Assembly: GCA_024734555.1 (NCBI GenBank)
Contig: JANPWX010000077.1
Coordinates: 2,659,236 to 2,723,235 of the forward strand
Length of the DNA stretch: 64,000 bases
Reading direction: 5' to 3'
Origin: Trochalopteron elliotii
Lineage: Eukaryota; Chordata; Aves; Passeriformes; Leiothrichidae
The notes beneath the pieces were generated by a model. The model saw nothing but the letters and a program-made list of their open reading frames with translations, was not told the DNA's origin and ran no database searches. The position numbers and the translations under genes are program-made. Below are positions 11,966 through 22,263 of this stretch, piece by piece; within the stretch, counting starts at the first letter, position 1; every line of letters starts with the position of its first letter.

Positions 11966-13736
11966 GTGTACTTAGGTGTACAAAATAATTTTAGGTGTCT
12001 TAATTTAATTTAGTCAGAAAATGCATAAGGGTAATAGAAATTCGTTCTTTTAACCTGACTGTTTCCTTACAAATTGAAGATTTTTTTCAGCAGATTTTTC
12101 AGATAATTGTCTCTCAATTAAGGATCATATAAAGATGAACTAAATGCTTAGAGAATAGCCTCTAGGTCTGTGTATCACTTGTAGAGGGGAATCCTGACCT
12201 TTATTTACACATTTGCAATGTGTTCATGACTGCAAAAAGCCACACAGTGTGGTCAGCGCTGAAGGGTTTGAGTAGGACCTATCCCAATATGTAAAAAGAG
12301 ACGTTAGTTCTGAGGGAAATAGGTGTTCTGTGTCTGAATTAAATAATATATTAGGTACTGGTAGCTTACATAATTACAGTACACTACATTATGGAGTTGT
12401 TTTGTTTTGTTTTGTTTTGTTTTGTTTTGTTTTGTTTTGTTTTGTTTTGTTTTGTTTTGTGTGTGTGTATGTGCATATGCCATGTTCCTAGTTAAGTCTT
12501 GGTGACAGTTCTTCCATATACAATTTTAATTTATTATATATGTATGAGTTTTGAGCTCCTCAGCAGGCTCTTTTACATGTGAATAGTCAGATGCTACTTA
12601 GTGGTTCCAGGAAAATGCTTCCTTTCAATATGGTATATTAAGCTGTCAGACCTGTACTCATACAGAGTTCAAAGGGTTCATGTTGCAAGAAATATAGGTG
12701 AAGAGTTGTTGATACAGACTTGAAGCTGCTTGCAGGCATGGAAGGATATATTGTTTACCTCCTATGTCTTGTGTGTTATCAATGGCTCCTTGTGTGCATT
12801 CTGAGAAGTGACAATGAGATGGGAATGATGAGGAAAAAATATTTTCTATTCATTGAAATAGCAAATGCAGATGCCTATTCCTCCTGTTATGTTTAAACAA
12901 TTAAGTTACAAATTAACAATTCACCATGAAAATTAACATTTTGAAGACTAATCTGTAAATTATAAACCTGCAGTAAACATAAGCCTTGCAGTTTTAAATA
13001 TCCAGGGTTCACAAAATTTAAAATTGTCAGATCAATTGATGAAGATGATGATTTGATGATTTGACAGGGTACTACATACCTGTGTCAACTGATTCTGCAG
13101 ATGCACTTGCAGAATCACATTCTTTATAATAATCTGCTTAATGATTCATAAAATTATGGTAGAAAAACAATCATTAGACATTTTTATAAACTTGGTAAAT
13201 ATACAGTTTTTGAATGACAAATATGATAGATAAACATTCTCAGTGGTTTTTAATTCTGTATGCTTAGGTTAGGAAACTCTGTCCTATTTTCAGCAACTGA
13301 TTTCTGGAAATGTTTGTGTGATCATGTTTTAGTGTTGTGAACATCAGCTCAAAAGCAAATTATGTTGTTTTCACTTTTAATGTGAATACCTATATTTAGA
13401 GATATTCTCTATATCAAAAAGACAACCACAAGAGTTAACACTTGAATAATGTTCAGTAAAAAATAAAAAAATAATATGACTTAAAATTCATAAATTCAAA
13501 ACTAATAAAGAAAATAATGATTTATTTGGCTGGTCACAGATAGCTGAGAACCTTTGAGCCTTACAGTAAAAACAGCCTGCAAGTTGATATTGAGTGACAA
13601 GGTTCATTAAAGCAGAAAACTGAAAAAAAAAACCAGAAAGAAAAAAAAAAGGTTTTGTGTTGAAAAGAATGGAAATCAAATTGCTGCTATTCCTCAGGAA
13701 TATTTTGTCTTTTTTTCAATTATTTTTTTCTAAATT
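11966..13736. other. Intergenic desert
   Basis: No gene is recognised. The (TTTTG)n tract is listed separately. Confidence 0.5.
12397..12468. repeat. (TTTTG)n microsatellite with (GT)n tail
   Basis: About twelve uninterrupted TTTTG pentamers are followed directly by a short GT run. The purity suggests recent expansion and a length that may vary between individuals. Confidence 0.95.
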
Positions 13737-13790
13737 ATATATATAAAGTGTATATATATATAAATTTTCTATATTTATATATAAAAATTT
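13737..13790. repeat. AT-dinucleotide-rich tract
   Basis: Several interrupted (TA)n runs separated by short A/T stretches. Simple sequence. Confidence 0.8.
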
Positions 13791-14829
13791 GCACATATGT
13801 GTGTGAGTATAAATATAGGACAAGACCTTGACAGCCTTCATCACATGGAACAGTATATTGCAATTGCCCTTTCAAGGTCAATGAGGCCACCTAGAGATCT
13901 ATCAGTGCAAAAGAATTTACTGGAATCTGATTTGTTGGAGGCTGTAGTAAATAGTCTGTATAGTAATCCAAGGCACAATAAGAACAAAACAGAAATGCTA
14001 TGCTCTAGAGGGCAAATATGCTGGAGCACCACATCTATTGTTGCTCACCGAAAGGTTTTGTGACTCTGTGGCAGTGGGATGAACAAGGAAGTAGCATTTG
14101 CTGCTTATAAAACCATCCCATGCAGTGCTGGAGGGATAAGGAAAATCCTCATTGCATGGAAGAAACATTTTCCTGTAGCTGTACTGTATCTGCTAATTAC
14201 TTGTTTTTGAGCACAAAGAAAATAATACCTTAAGCATTATTATATACACGCTTTTAAAAATGCCCTCCCCCAAACCAGACCTTTTTTTATCAAAGCAGTG
14301 TTTCATGGAAATACAATGCAATTTCACGTGGAAAGATACCAACACTGTGCTAACATGTGTAAAACAGACAACTGCAATTAACCCAGTCTTCTTCCTATAG
14401 AACCAGATGGGCAGTTTTAAAAAGGGCTGATGACGGTCATTGTGCAAGCATAAGCACTAATATTCCATAACTTTATTTTTCCAAAATAAAGTATGTACAA
14501 CTATGCATACTCACCCCTACCCCAGTCACACTGAGTGGACTGGATTGAGAGTTTTACAGCCTCATTTATATATTAGAATAATTCTGCACTTCAACGTGAT
14601 AGACATGTTTTCCAGAGGACAAAGTTTCCCTTGTGGTGTGTTTTGTGGAGTCTATTTGGGCTGGAATACTTTCAGGTTTCTAAAGCAAGCATTTGCAGAT
14701 ACAAACTAAATGCAAGGTCTGCCCAAGAGAACAAACTGCAAGAGCTGCAGTGGATGTTTACTGTCTTGCAAAATCAGGCATTAACAGTCCATAAGCAATC
14801 TAGAAGACATTTATCTGAATTTTACTTTC
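13791..14829. other. Region upstream of SLITRK6
   Basis: No recognised repeat. Base composition is more mixed than the desert further out. An open frame of 88 codons at 13797-14063 is matched by an open frame on the opposite strand and resembles no family, so I do not call it a gene. The position, about 0.5-1.7 kb before the inferred leader exon, makes proximal regulatory sequence likely (inference). Confidence 0.4.
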
Positions 14830-15060
14830 CGAGGCTCACAGATAAGGGGAAAAGGAGGTGAGAGAAATTGCAGTAGGAGGAGCTGATCTGTCTCAAGGTG
14901 GAGCTGTATCTTGTATTAAATGACATTGGCAGATTAAAGCTCTCTAGTGGGGAAGGGCTTAAAGGCTGAGTCAAAAGCCAAGAAGTCTCTTTATTTACGC
15001 CTACCTCCCAGCCCCTGGCAATCTGACTAATAACAAACTGAGCTAACAAGAAAGACTAGA
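14830..15060 (+). promoter_or_regulatory. SLITRK6: Probable SLITRK6 promoter region
   Basis: This stretch directly precedes the inferred non-coding exon. It is less AT-rich than the desert. It holds a perfect AP-1-type site (tgagtca) at 14967-14973, a purine-rich block at about 14843-14885, and a weak TATA-like 'tttattta' near 14990-14997. No CpG island is evident. The exact start site cannot be read from the sequence; assignment as promoter rests on position. Confidence 0.4.
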
Positions 15061-15299
15061 AAGAACAGAGAGAACACAGGAGCAGCTTGCATCTAAAAAT
15101 CTGACAAACCAAGTGATCAAGTCAAGCTCTGCTGAGCATCTTGTTTGTTTACCGCATCCAAATGCTTGCAAACAGTTAACTATATGCAGAAAAGTCAGCC
15201 TAGCTGTGAAGTATGCTGTGAATTTTAATTGAGGAAAAAGGACAACTGCTTACAGGATGGTCTGACGTGCACGGCTGCCTGGAAGATTTTTTCAATCGA

Positions 15300-15335
15300 A
15301 TGCTTTGTACTTTGTCTTCTGAACAAGGATTTTAA
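15300..15335 (+). CDS. Upstream ORF of 11 codons in the SLITRK6 leader
   Basis: An ATG at 15300 reads eleven sense codons to TAA at 15333-15335. It is the longest of four uORFs in the inferred leader exon. The product is unlikely to be functional in itself. A translational dampening role is possible if the exon is as inferred; this is not shown by the sequence alone. Confidence 0.3.
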   Translation: MLCTLSSEQGF

Positions 15336-15431
15336 CTTTATGGAGCTGTAGTATTACCGGAGCTTGCAGCAAAGGGAAACTCAAAAGAAAGAAAGAAAGT
15401 GTGCGTTTTTCAGAGGGAAAAATTACATTGC

Positions 15432-15464
15432 ATGGAAACAGCTGCTCCAACTGTGCATTACTGA
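15432..15464 (+). CDS. Upstream ORF of 10 codons, last before the SLITRK6 start
   Basis: An ATG at 15432 reads ten sense codons to TGA at 15462-15464. In the spliced mRNA it would end about 44 nt before the SLITRK6 ATG (29 nt of exon 1 plus 15 nt of exon 2). That short gap would make re-initiation at the main start inefficient. This depends on the inferred splice. Confidence 0.3.
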   Translation: METAAPTVHY

Positions 15465-15493
15465 GTGTATCAGAGAGTGCTGCTGCTGTACAG

Positions 15494-18400
15494 GTAAGAA
15501 AGACTCCAGTTAGTTAATTAGCTAAACACATGAGAATTTCATTTCTCAGTACAAATTGCATTTATTTTCTGCATGATTTTGTATAACTTTATGTTAAATT
15601 ATGGCAGTTTATAATGTATTTTAAACAGTTTGCAGGCACATTTATTCAAACTGATTACTGTGTAGAATATGTGCATTAAGGGAATGCTGTTTCTGAATCC
15701 CTTGGGGAAAAGGAACGGGTGTTTGGTTTTATTTCCTCAAGTGCAAAAGTGGTCTTAAATACATCACCTGACTGTGATTCCCTTAAGGATTTAATAAAAA
15801 ATCCCAAAGGCTTTTAGAAACTGCTGATTCTTAGCTTGGGGCTTTGAAAATCATCAACATGGGTTTTTTTAAAAAGCTGAATTAAAACCACCAAAGAAAT
15901 AAACCCTCAAGCATAATGAAACAAGCTATTTCAATGTTTTAAAACCAAATGAATTATTACTTAGCAAGCATGAGATGTCTTTGCTGTAAGCTGACTACTT
16001 CTAGAAGTATTTAACTTTGCCTCATAGAAAGAACTGTGATGTTTTTTAGTCTTGTAGAATTCCTACAGAGTTTAGTTACAGTATGCAGTCAGCAGTGGAT
16101 TACAGGAAAGCAGATAAAATGAAAAAAACCTTAAGTAACCATGTAGAACTTGCTGAAAAACCTCACCACATGAAAAGGTCAGTTTTTCAAGTCCTTCAAA
16201 TTACATTTTGTTGTACTGTGAATTATTTCAGTTAAATGTTAACTGTTACACGAGAGCTGTTTTTACTTTACAATAGTAGCCCACTGAGAACTTCATTACA
16301 TGTTTCTGAGTGTTTAGGAAAAGAAAAAAAAAGAACTGGAGAAAAGAAAAAAGAATACAACTCTCCTATTAATTTTTATTGTGTGGGTGTATATATATGT
16401 GTGAGAGAGTCCTGGCAGTGCTGATTACAGAAGTATGATGATGATTAAAATGTGAATGTTTTTCAATTGGTTACAAATGTTATTACTTTCATCTCTGAGA
16501 GGAGGGCTTTCATTTTTATAACCTAATTTCTCAACACACAATAGAATGCAACATGCCTTACCGTTTTTTTTTTTCAATTTAATTTTGCTCAGGGACTTTA
16601 AAAGTGTTGTTTGAATTTGATGCGGATTGACGCTGGAATTTCTAATGAGAAAAAGTGCACAGAAATAAAGTTGAATTAGTCATAGTGTAGGTTTGAAGCT
16701 GGCATCTGTGTCAAAAGCTTGTATTTTTTACCTTGGGTCACTGGAAAGGATAGTGCTGCATGTAAAACAAGAATAAGTCTCTAGCATAATATGATCCTAG
16801 AATTATTCTGCATACTTCAAAATAACATCCTGACATGATGTGTCTTATCTAATACTTCTTGGGAAAACAGACTTAAAGGCATATATATTAAACATAGGCA
16901 GCTGGAGTTCAAGGAGGGTTATATGAGACAACAAAATTATATTGCAACTACTAAAACAAAGATAAAAGCTCCTATTTTGAAGGACACTTTTTCTCACACT
17001 GTGAATTGCACTTACTACTTCTAAACTCATGTTTCTACTCTCACTTATCAGAAGCTACTGATGGAGAAAAACAAAATTCACAGTGCACACATTTGCTGTT
17101 GTTCTTTCTGTATGTGTGTGCGTGTGTATAATACTCATGCCACAGTATTTAAGTGCCTGCATGTGTAAAGCTTTGCAACCTGTTTAAAGGGAAGCCTTGA
17201 GAAATAGTGTTTCTAGTAACCAAGGTGCATGATATTTAAAATATGCATTGATGAGATGCCAAATCATATGGCCACACTATAAAAATGTTTGTGCATGTGG
17301 TTGAATTGATCCTTGTAAAAGGTTTTAATCTTTCAGAAACTAACACAGCTGGTTGTGTAGTCTCATTCTGTACTTCATGTTTCAATAGCTTACTCTGAAA
17401 GATTCTGACCTTTATTAGATGGATTACTTAAAATCTTGCTTAGTTCAGTCCTCAAATAAATAGCACACCCCATAAACTTTAATGTTTTCTAAATAATCCA
17501 TTGCATTTTAGAGGACTTTTTTTTAATGGTTACTTTTTTGGAAATGTGGAAATATTTAACTAAAGATTATAAACAGTGATTTCACTCTACCTTATATATC
17601 AAGAATTACCATTGGTCTTGCTAATTAGGCAGCCTTGACAGAAAGAAACAGAGAATCTTCTAATAGATCGTAGGACAAATTAATTCAAACCAATAATAAA
17701 TGACTGATTTTAACATCTAAATTTTGTTTGAAACTCCGTAGTTCTATCATAATGATGCATTTATCAAGTGTTTCAAAGTTTAAGATCAGATTGAAAGGTG
17801 ATGATTATATTACATAACATATGGTTGATACTGGTGATAATTTTTAACTTGCAAAGCATAGTCAGTTCCATATATATTTCACTGTGAAGATTGATGATTA
17901 TAATCATTGGGAGGAGTCTAATATTAATCTCAAAAAAAGTTTGTCTTTGCTTGCTTGTTTCTTCTGACATACTGCATTGTCAGTTCTCTTCTTAATGTGT
18001 ACAAAAATTTTTTGTATGTATATTATATGCAAACATTACACTATTGTGTGCTGTGGCCCTACTTTCACTCACAAACTACAACACATGCATTAAAATTTAA
18101 GCAAAGAGAGATTATTATTTTGTCTACTTCTTTTTGGTTTGTGGTACAAGGATTTCAGAGGAAATACCCTTTGGTTTCCATACATAATGCAGAACTATAG
18201 AGAGATTCCATGTATCCTGACAGAATGGGCTTTTGCTCACAACATATTACTGATCCAAATCAAATCTTTTTTCTCCTCTTCAGCAGCTGGGTAACATTAA
18301 GTTAATCTTAGCAAGGTACTCTTTAAATTAGCAGTGCTATGTAGTGACACAAAGCAATGATTCACAATATTGTATTAGCTTTGATATAAGTTGCTGGGGA

Positions 18401-18794
18401 CAGTGAATTGTTACTGCTGTCCACTGGCAGTCTATACAGTATATAAATAAAACCAACACACTCCTGATTATTTCCTACTTTGGATATCAGCATGAAAGTA
18501 ATGAAGATTTCCCCTTATGACTCTGTTTATTCATTCAGTACATTAAACTAAATATATATTCTCTAATTGGAAAATAATTCAAGTGTTTTGCACAATATGA
18601 TATTGCTTGGAAGGTGAAGTAGCTCAATGACAAGCTTTAGGAATGTTTTCTTCTTGCTGTTGCCCCAGGGTGGGGGGGGCGGGGCAGGGAGGAAACGAAA
18701 ACAACCCAAACCCTGTGAAATCATGACTCTATTATTTTTATTTTTTTTTTTTTCTGTTTTTATTTTCTGTTTTGTCTTTTTGTCTTTTAAATAG
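15494..18794 (+). other. SLITRK6: SLITRK6 leader intron
   Basis: It begins gtaagaaa and ends in a long T-rich tract (about 18726-18790) followed by 'aatag'. Length is 3.3 kb. No recognised transposon lies inside. A G-rich quadruplex-type tract sits at 18668-18689. Open frames in the intron are short and T-rich. Confidence 0.6.
18668..18689 (+). promoter_or_regulatory. G-quadruplex-type tract near the 3' splice site
   Basis: Four runs of three or more G (GGG, eight G, GGGG, GGG) are separated by loops of one to two bases. The tract lies on the sense strand about 105 bases before the intron end, so it would be present in the pre-mRNA. The motif is seen; folding and any effect on splicing are inference. 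Confidence 0.55.
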
Positions 18795-18809
18795 AATCTG
18801 CTGGACAAG
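18795..18809 (+). other. SLITRK6: SLITRK6 5' UTR part in the coding exon
   Basis: Fifteen bases lie between the splice acceptor (aatag at 18790-18794) and the ATG. The start context is 'gacaagATGa', with A at -3 and A at +4 on my reading, which is adequate rather than optimal Kozak context. Confidence 0.6.
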
Positions 18810-21332
18810 ATGAAGCTTTGGATTTTTGTTCTATGGTCAGTTGTGGGTGCATCTGATCCTTTCCAGTCACAGCCTTCTTTTTCTTCAGTCAGAGGATCTT
18901 GTCAGAGTCTGTGTTCCTGTGAAGAAAAGGACGATACCATGATTATCAACTGTGACAAGAGAGACATCAAGATGATATCAGAAATTAATGTCCCACCATC
19001 ACGGCCTTTCCATCTTAATCTGTTAAACAATGGTCTGAGTATGTTACACGTGAATGATTTTGCTGGCCTTGTTAATGCTATTTCTCTGCACCTTGGTTTT
19101 AACAATATAGCAGATATTGAGCCTGGGGCTTTCAATGGTCTCAGCCTTCTTAAGCAACTTCATATCAATCACAATTCTTTGGAAACACTTAAAGAAGATA
19201 CGTTTAATGGATTGGAAAATTTGGAGTTCCTTCAAGCAGACAACAATTTCATCACAGTGATTGAAGCAAGTGCCTTTAGCAAGCTCAACAGGCTTAAAGT
19301 GCTTATTTTGAATGATAATGCCATTGAGTATCTTCCTCCAAACATATTTCGCTTTGTGCCATTGACCCATTTAGATCTGCGTGGAAACCAGTTACAGACA
19401 CTGCCCTATGTTGGCTTTTTGGAACACATTGGAAGAATACTAGACCTTCAGTTGGAAGACAATAAATGGGTCTGTAACTGTGATTTGTTGCAGCTGAAGA
19501 TATGGCTAGAAAACATGCCTCCTCAGTCCATAATAGGTGACGTTGTATGCAACAGTCCTTCAGTTATCAAAGGCAGCATATTAAGCCGGCTGAAAAAAGA
19601 ATCACTTTGTCCCACCCATCCTGTTAATGAACTTGAAGATCCTTCAGGGTCACTGCCCTTGGTTGTAACCACCTCTATCAGTGATAATCATCTATCAACT
19701 AAGGTGATTCCTCTCCTGAAAGCTCCTACTAAAGAACCAAGTTTAGTGCTTCATACTTCCAAGCCTACTACATTTGCAGGAATCTCTTGTCCTGTCCCTT
19801 GTCACTGCACCAGCCATATGCTCTCAGGAGTCCTTATGCACTGCCAGGAGCGAAATATTGAAAGCTTGTCTGATTTAGGACCCCCTCCTCCAAATCCTAA
19901 AAAGCTTATTCTAGCTGGAAACATTATTCAGACACTATTGAAATCAGATCTTGTAGACTATGCCAGCCTGGAAATGCTTCACCTGGGGAACAATCGCATT
20001 GAGATCCTTGAGGAAGGTTCCTTTATGAATCTGACTAGGCTACAGAAACTATATCTCAATGGCAATCATCTTACAAAGCTAAGTCAGAATCTCTTCCTTG
20101 GCCTTCAGCACCTTGAGTACTTGTACCTTGAATATAATGCCATCAAAGAAGTTTTGCCAGGGACATTTAATGTAATGCCCAAACTGAAAGTCCTCTACCT
20201 AAATAACAACCTGCTTCAGGCTTTGCCACCCCATATTTTTTCAGGTGTTCCCCTCACCAGATTAAATCTGAAAACAAACCAATTTGCTCATTTGCCTGTG
20301 AGCAATGTCTTGGATGAACTGGATATGCTGGTACAAATTGAGCTTGAAGACAACCCTTGGGACTGTACTTGTGATTCAGTTGGACTGCAGAAATGGATAC
20401 AAAAATTGAGTAAGAATACCATGATGGGTGATATTTTTTGTAAATCTCCCGGGCACTTAGCAAAAAAAGAATTGAAATCCCTAAACAGTGAAGTCTTGTG
20501 TCCAGGTTTAATAAACAGCCCTGCCCTACCAACTCATGCCAGTTTTGTAGTTGTGACGACTTCTTCTCCTACTGCCAACACCGCAGACACCATCCTGCGG
20601 TCCCTTACAGATGCTGTCCCACTTTCTGTTCTAATATTAGGACTTCTCATTGTGTTTATAACTATTGTATTTTGTGCAGCAGGAATAGTTGTTCTTGTTC
20701 TGCACCGGCGCCGAAGATGCAAAAAGAAACAAATGGATGAACAAGTGAGGGACAGCAGCCCCGTTCACCTTCAGTACAGCATGTACGGGCATAAGACCAC
20801 ACACCACACCACAGAGCGCCCAGCTGCCACCCTCTACGAGCAACGAATAGTTACGCCCATGGTTCAGGTGTACCACAGCCCATCCTTCAGCCCCAAACAC
20901 ACCGAGCAGCAACAGGAAGAGGGAAGTGAGAAGGATGCAAATGATTCCAGATATCTTCGCCGAAGTCTCCTAGAAAGGGAGAACAGTTCACCACTTACAG
21001 GTCCAAATGTAAAATACAAGACTACAGATCAATCTGCTGAATTTCTGTCTTTTCAGGATGCTAGCTGCTTGTATAGAAACATTCTTGAAAGAGAGAGAGA
21101 ACTGCAGCAACTAGGGATCACAGAGTACTTAAGGAAAAATATTGTCCAGCTTCAGCCTGACATGGAAGTTCGTTATCCTGGAACACATGAAGAGTTGAAG
21201 TTAATGGAGACGCTCATGTACTCCAGGCCAAGAAAGGTTTTTCTAGAACAAACTAAAAATGAATACTTTGAGCTCAAGGCTAATTTACATGCTGAGCCTG
21301 ACTATCTGGAAGTCCTGGAGCAGCAAACATGA
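18810..21332 (+). CDS. SLITRK6: SLITRK6: SLIT and NTRK-like protein 6
   Basis: Intronless coding sequence of 840 residues, close to the 841 I recall for human SLITRK6. It is a type I membrane adhesion protein of neurons and sensory epithelia. SLITRK family members bind LAR-type receptor tyrosine phosphatases and promote synapse formation; SLITRK6 loss in humans causes deafness with high myopia.

Seen in order: signal peptide about 1-14; first LRR N-cap with Cys 31, 35, 37, 48; six LRRs about 66-212; first LRR C-cap with Cys 222, 224, 247, 267; a Ser/Thr/Pro-rich linker about 272-325; second N-cap with Cys 327, 331, 333, 345; second LRR block about 364-510; second C-cap with Cys 519, 521, 544, 564; stalk; transmembrane segment about 603-631 ending in RRRRCKKK; cytoplasmic tail with Tyr 819 (NEYFEL) and Tyr 832 (DYLEV) near the C-terminus.

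Only one ectodomain N-glycosylation sequon (Asn 407) is present. All eight cap cysteine pairs are intact and no frameshift is seen. The SLITRK6 assignment over paralogues rests on near-identity to human SLITRK6 in the LRR blocks, transmembrane segment and last 50 residues. Confidence 0.98.
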   Translation: MKLWIFVLWSVVGASDPFQSQPSFSSVRGSCQSLCSCEEKDDTMIINCDKRDIKMISEINVPPSRPFHLNLLNNGLSMLHVNDFAGLVNAISLHLGFNNIADIEPGAFNGLSLLKQLHINHNSLETLKEDTFNGLENLEFLQADNNFITVIEASAFSKLNRLKVLILNDNAIEYLPPNIFRFVPLTHLDLRGNQLQTLPYVGFLEHIGRILDLQLEDNKWVCNCDLLQLKIWLENMPPQSIIGDVVCNSPSVIKGSILSRLKKESLCPTHPVNELEDPSGSLPLVVTTSISDNHLSTKVIPLLKAPTKEPSLVLHTSKPTTFAGISCPVPCHCTSHMLSGVLMHCQERNIESLSDLGPPPPNPKKLILAGNIIQTLLKSDLVDYASLEMLHLGNNRIEILEEGSFMNLTRLQKLYLNGNHLTKLSQNLFLGLQHLEYLYLEYNAIKEVLPGTFNVMPKLKVLYLNNNLLQALPPHIFSGVPLTRLNLKTNQFAHLPVSNVLDELDMLVQIELEDNPWDCTCDSVGLQKWIQKLSKNTMMGDIFCKSPGHLAKKELKSLNSEVLCPGLINSPALPTHASFVVVTTSSPTANTADTILRSLTDAVPLSVLILGLLIVFITIVFCAAGIVVLVLHRRRRCKKKQMDEQVRDSSPVHLQYSMYGHKTTHHTTERPAATLYEQRIVTPMVQVYHSPSFSPKHTEQQQEEGSEKDANDSRYLRRSLLERENSSPLTGPNVKYKTTDQSAEFLSFQDASCLYRNILERERELQQLGITEYLRKNIVQLQPDMEVRYPGTHEELKLMETLMYSRPRKVFLEQTKNEYFELKANLHAEPDYLEVLEQQT

Positions 21333-21390
21333 AGTGATAATGCATTGGGCTGGGGCCGAATTTCTGTGATTTTACTTTAAGGTGGATCAT

Positions 21391-21398
21391 TGTAAATA
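21391..21398 (+). promoter_or_regulatory. Pumilio-type site, proximal
   Basis: tgtaaata fits the PUM consensus UGUANAUA exactly. It overlaps the first AATAAA signal at 21395-21400, about 60 bases after the stop codon. Confidence 0.45.
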
Positions 21399-21400
21399 AA
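21395..21400 (+). terminator. AATAAA poly(A) signal, proximal
   Basis: A canonical hexamer only 63 bases after the stop codon. Downstream sequence is not strongly GT-rich, so use would be weak or alternative. Confidence 0.35.
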
Positions 21401-21842
21401 AGTGCCTTATAAAACCATGTCAACAGTGAGAACTTAAGCACAGCAGTAATCCTAGGAAAGAAAAACTCAGGGATCACTGTGGGAAGCCATGGGGTTGTGT
21501 GCAGGCAATATGTCGCACTCCAAGTTAAACGAGAATTTTGTGTGATTGAACTGTGGGAGGAAGTTTGCTTATTGCACTATTCCTCATCATTTTGAAGAAG
21601 TGTGTATGTCACTCTCCATTCTGTTCTCTATTTCTCAGCCCATGTAAAAAAACGTTCATTACCTTTACCCCTTCTTTTTTTCCCTCAATTTAATTAGATT
21701 CCCTTAAAAAAAGCAAAAAGACAAAAAAAAAGAAAACCCCAAGACCTGTGTTTGTATTTATAACCTTAGAGTGTATATGTTAGGTTAGTACATGCACTGC
21801 ATACATGACCACTGTCTACAAATACACCTAACATACCTTTAT

Positions 21843-21848
21843 AATAAA
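21843..21848 (+). terminator. AATAAA poly(A) signal, middle
   Basis: A canonical hexamer followed by 'ggagttgaaaagttgtcat', which is a plausible GT-containing downstream element. It would give a 3' UTR of roughly 530 bases. Confidence 0.4.
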
Positions 21849-22184
21849 TATGAAAGGAGTTGAAAAGTTGTCATACGAAACGTCAGTTAAAAAGGAAAAA
21901 AAGATAAAATATTTTTGTGTATTCACCCAGAGCCTGCAAATATTTAAGTATTTTACACGGAACTTCATGTGCATTCTGTATCAGTATGTGGAATGAAAAA
22001 AATGTAACTATGTTTACCCAACATCTTCAACAAAGAAAACTGTAAGCCTTTTGCTACTTTCCCTATCTGATAGCTTTACCTAAGTTTGGACAATCTTTTC
22101 TTGAGCTGCTGCTATAAAATATCGTGCATCACTGGTGTTTCAACTCATAATCCTGGGCAATTTGAAAAGCTACTGAGAATCAGC

Positions 22185-22192
22185 TGTAAATA
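22185..22192 (+). promoter_or_regulatory. Pumilio-type site, distal
   Basis: A second exact UGUANAUA match (tgtaaata), 26 bases before the (TA)n repeat. It is present only in the longest predicted 3' UTR. Confidence 0.45.
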
Positions 22193-22214
22193 TGTTACTG
22201 TGTTAAATAAGTTT

Positions 22215-22218
<4 letters not shown>

Positions 22219-22260
<42 letters not shown>
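22219..22260. repeat. (TA)18 (CA)3 microsatellite in the SLITRK6 3' UTR
   Basis: Thirty-six bases of pure TA are followed by cacaca. In RNA the (UA)18 run is self-complementary and could fold into a hairpin. Pure dinucleotide repeats of this length are usually length-polymorphic. Confidence 0.95.

Positions 22261-22263
<3 letters not shown>

Larger units (their letters stand above)
15200..15493 (+). other. SLITRK6: SLITRK6 non-coding leader exon (5' limit unknown)
   Basis: The 3' end is supported by a strong donor: exon ending 'gtacag' at 15493 followed by 'gtaagaaag'. The partner is the acceptor at 18794/18795 just before the start codon. SLITRK genes typically have one coding exon preceded by non-coding exon(s), which fits. 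The 5' coordinate given is arbitrary; the exon may begin as early as about 15020. It contains four short upstream ORFs: 15257-15265, 15300-15335, 15340-15351 and 15432-15464. No long ORF joins across the splice into the SLITRK6 frame. Confidence 0.6.

Noticed and set aside
13797..14063. 88-codon frame upstream of SLITRK6
   Set aside because: An almost coextensive frame is open on the other strand, no domain is recognisable and no splice or poly(A) context supports it.
18902..20912. Antisense and shifted open frames across SLITRK6
   Set aside because: Shadows of the real coding sequence.
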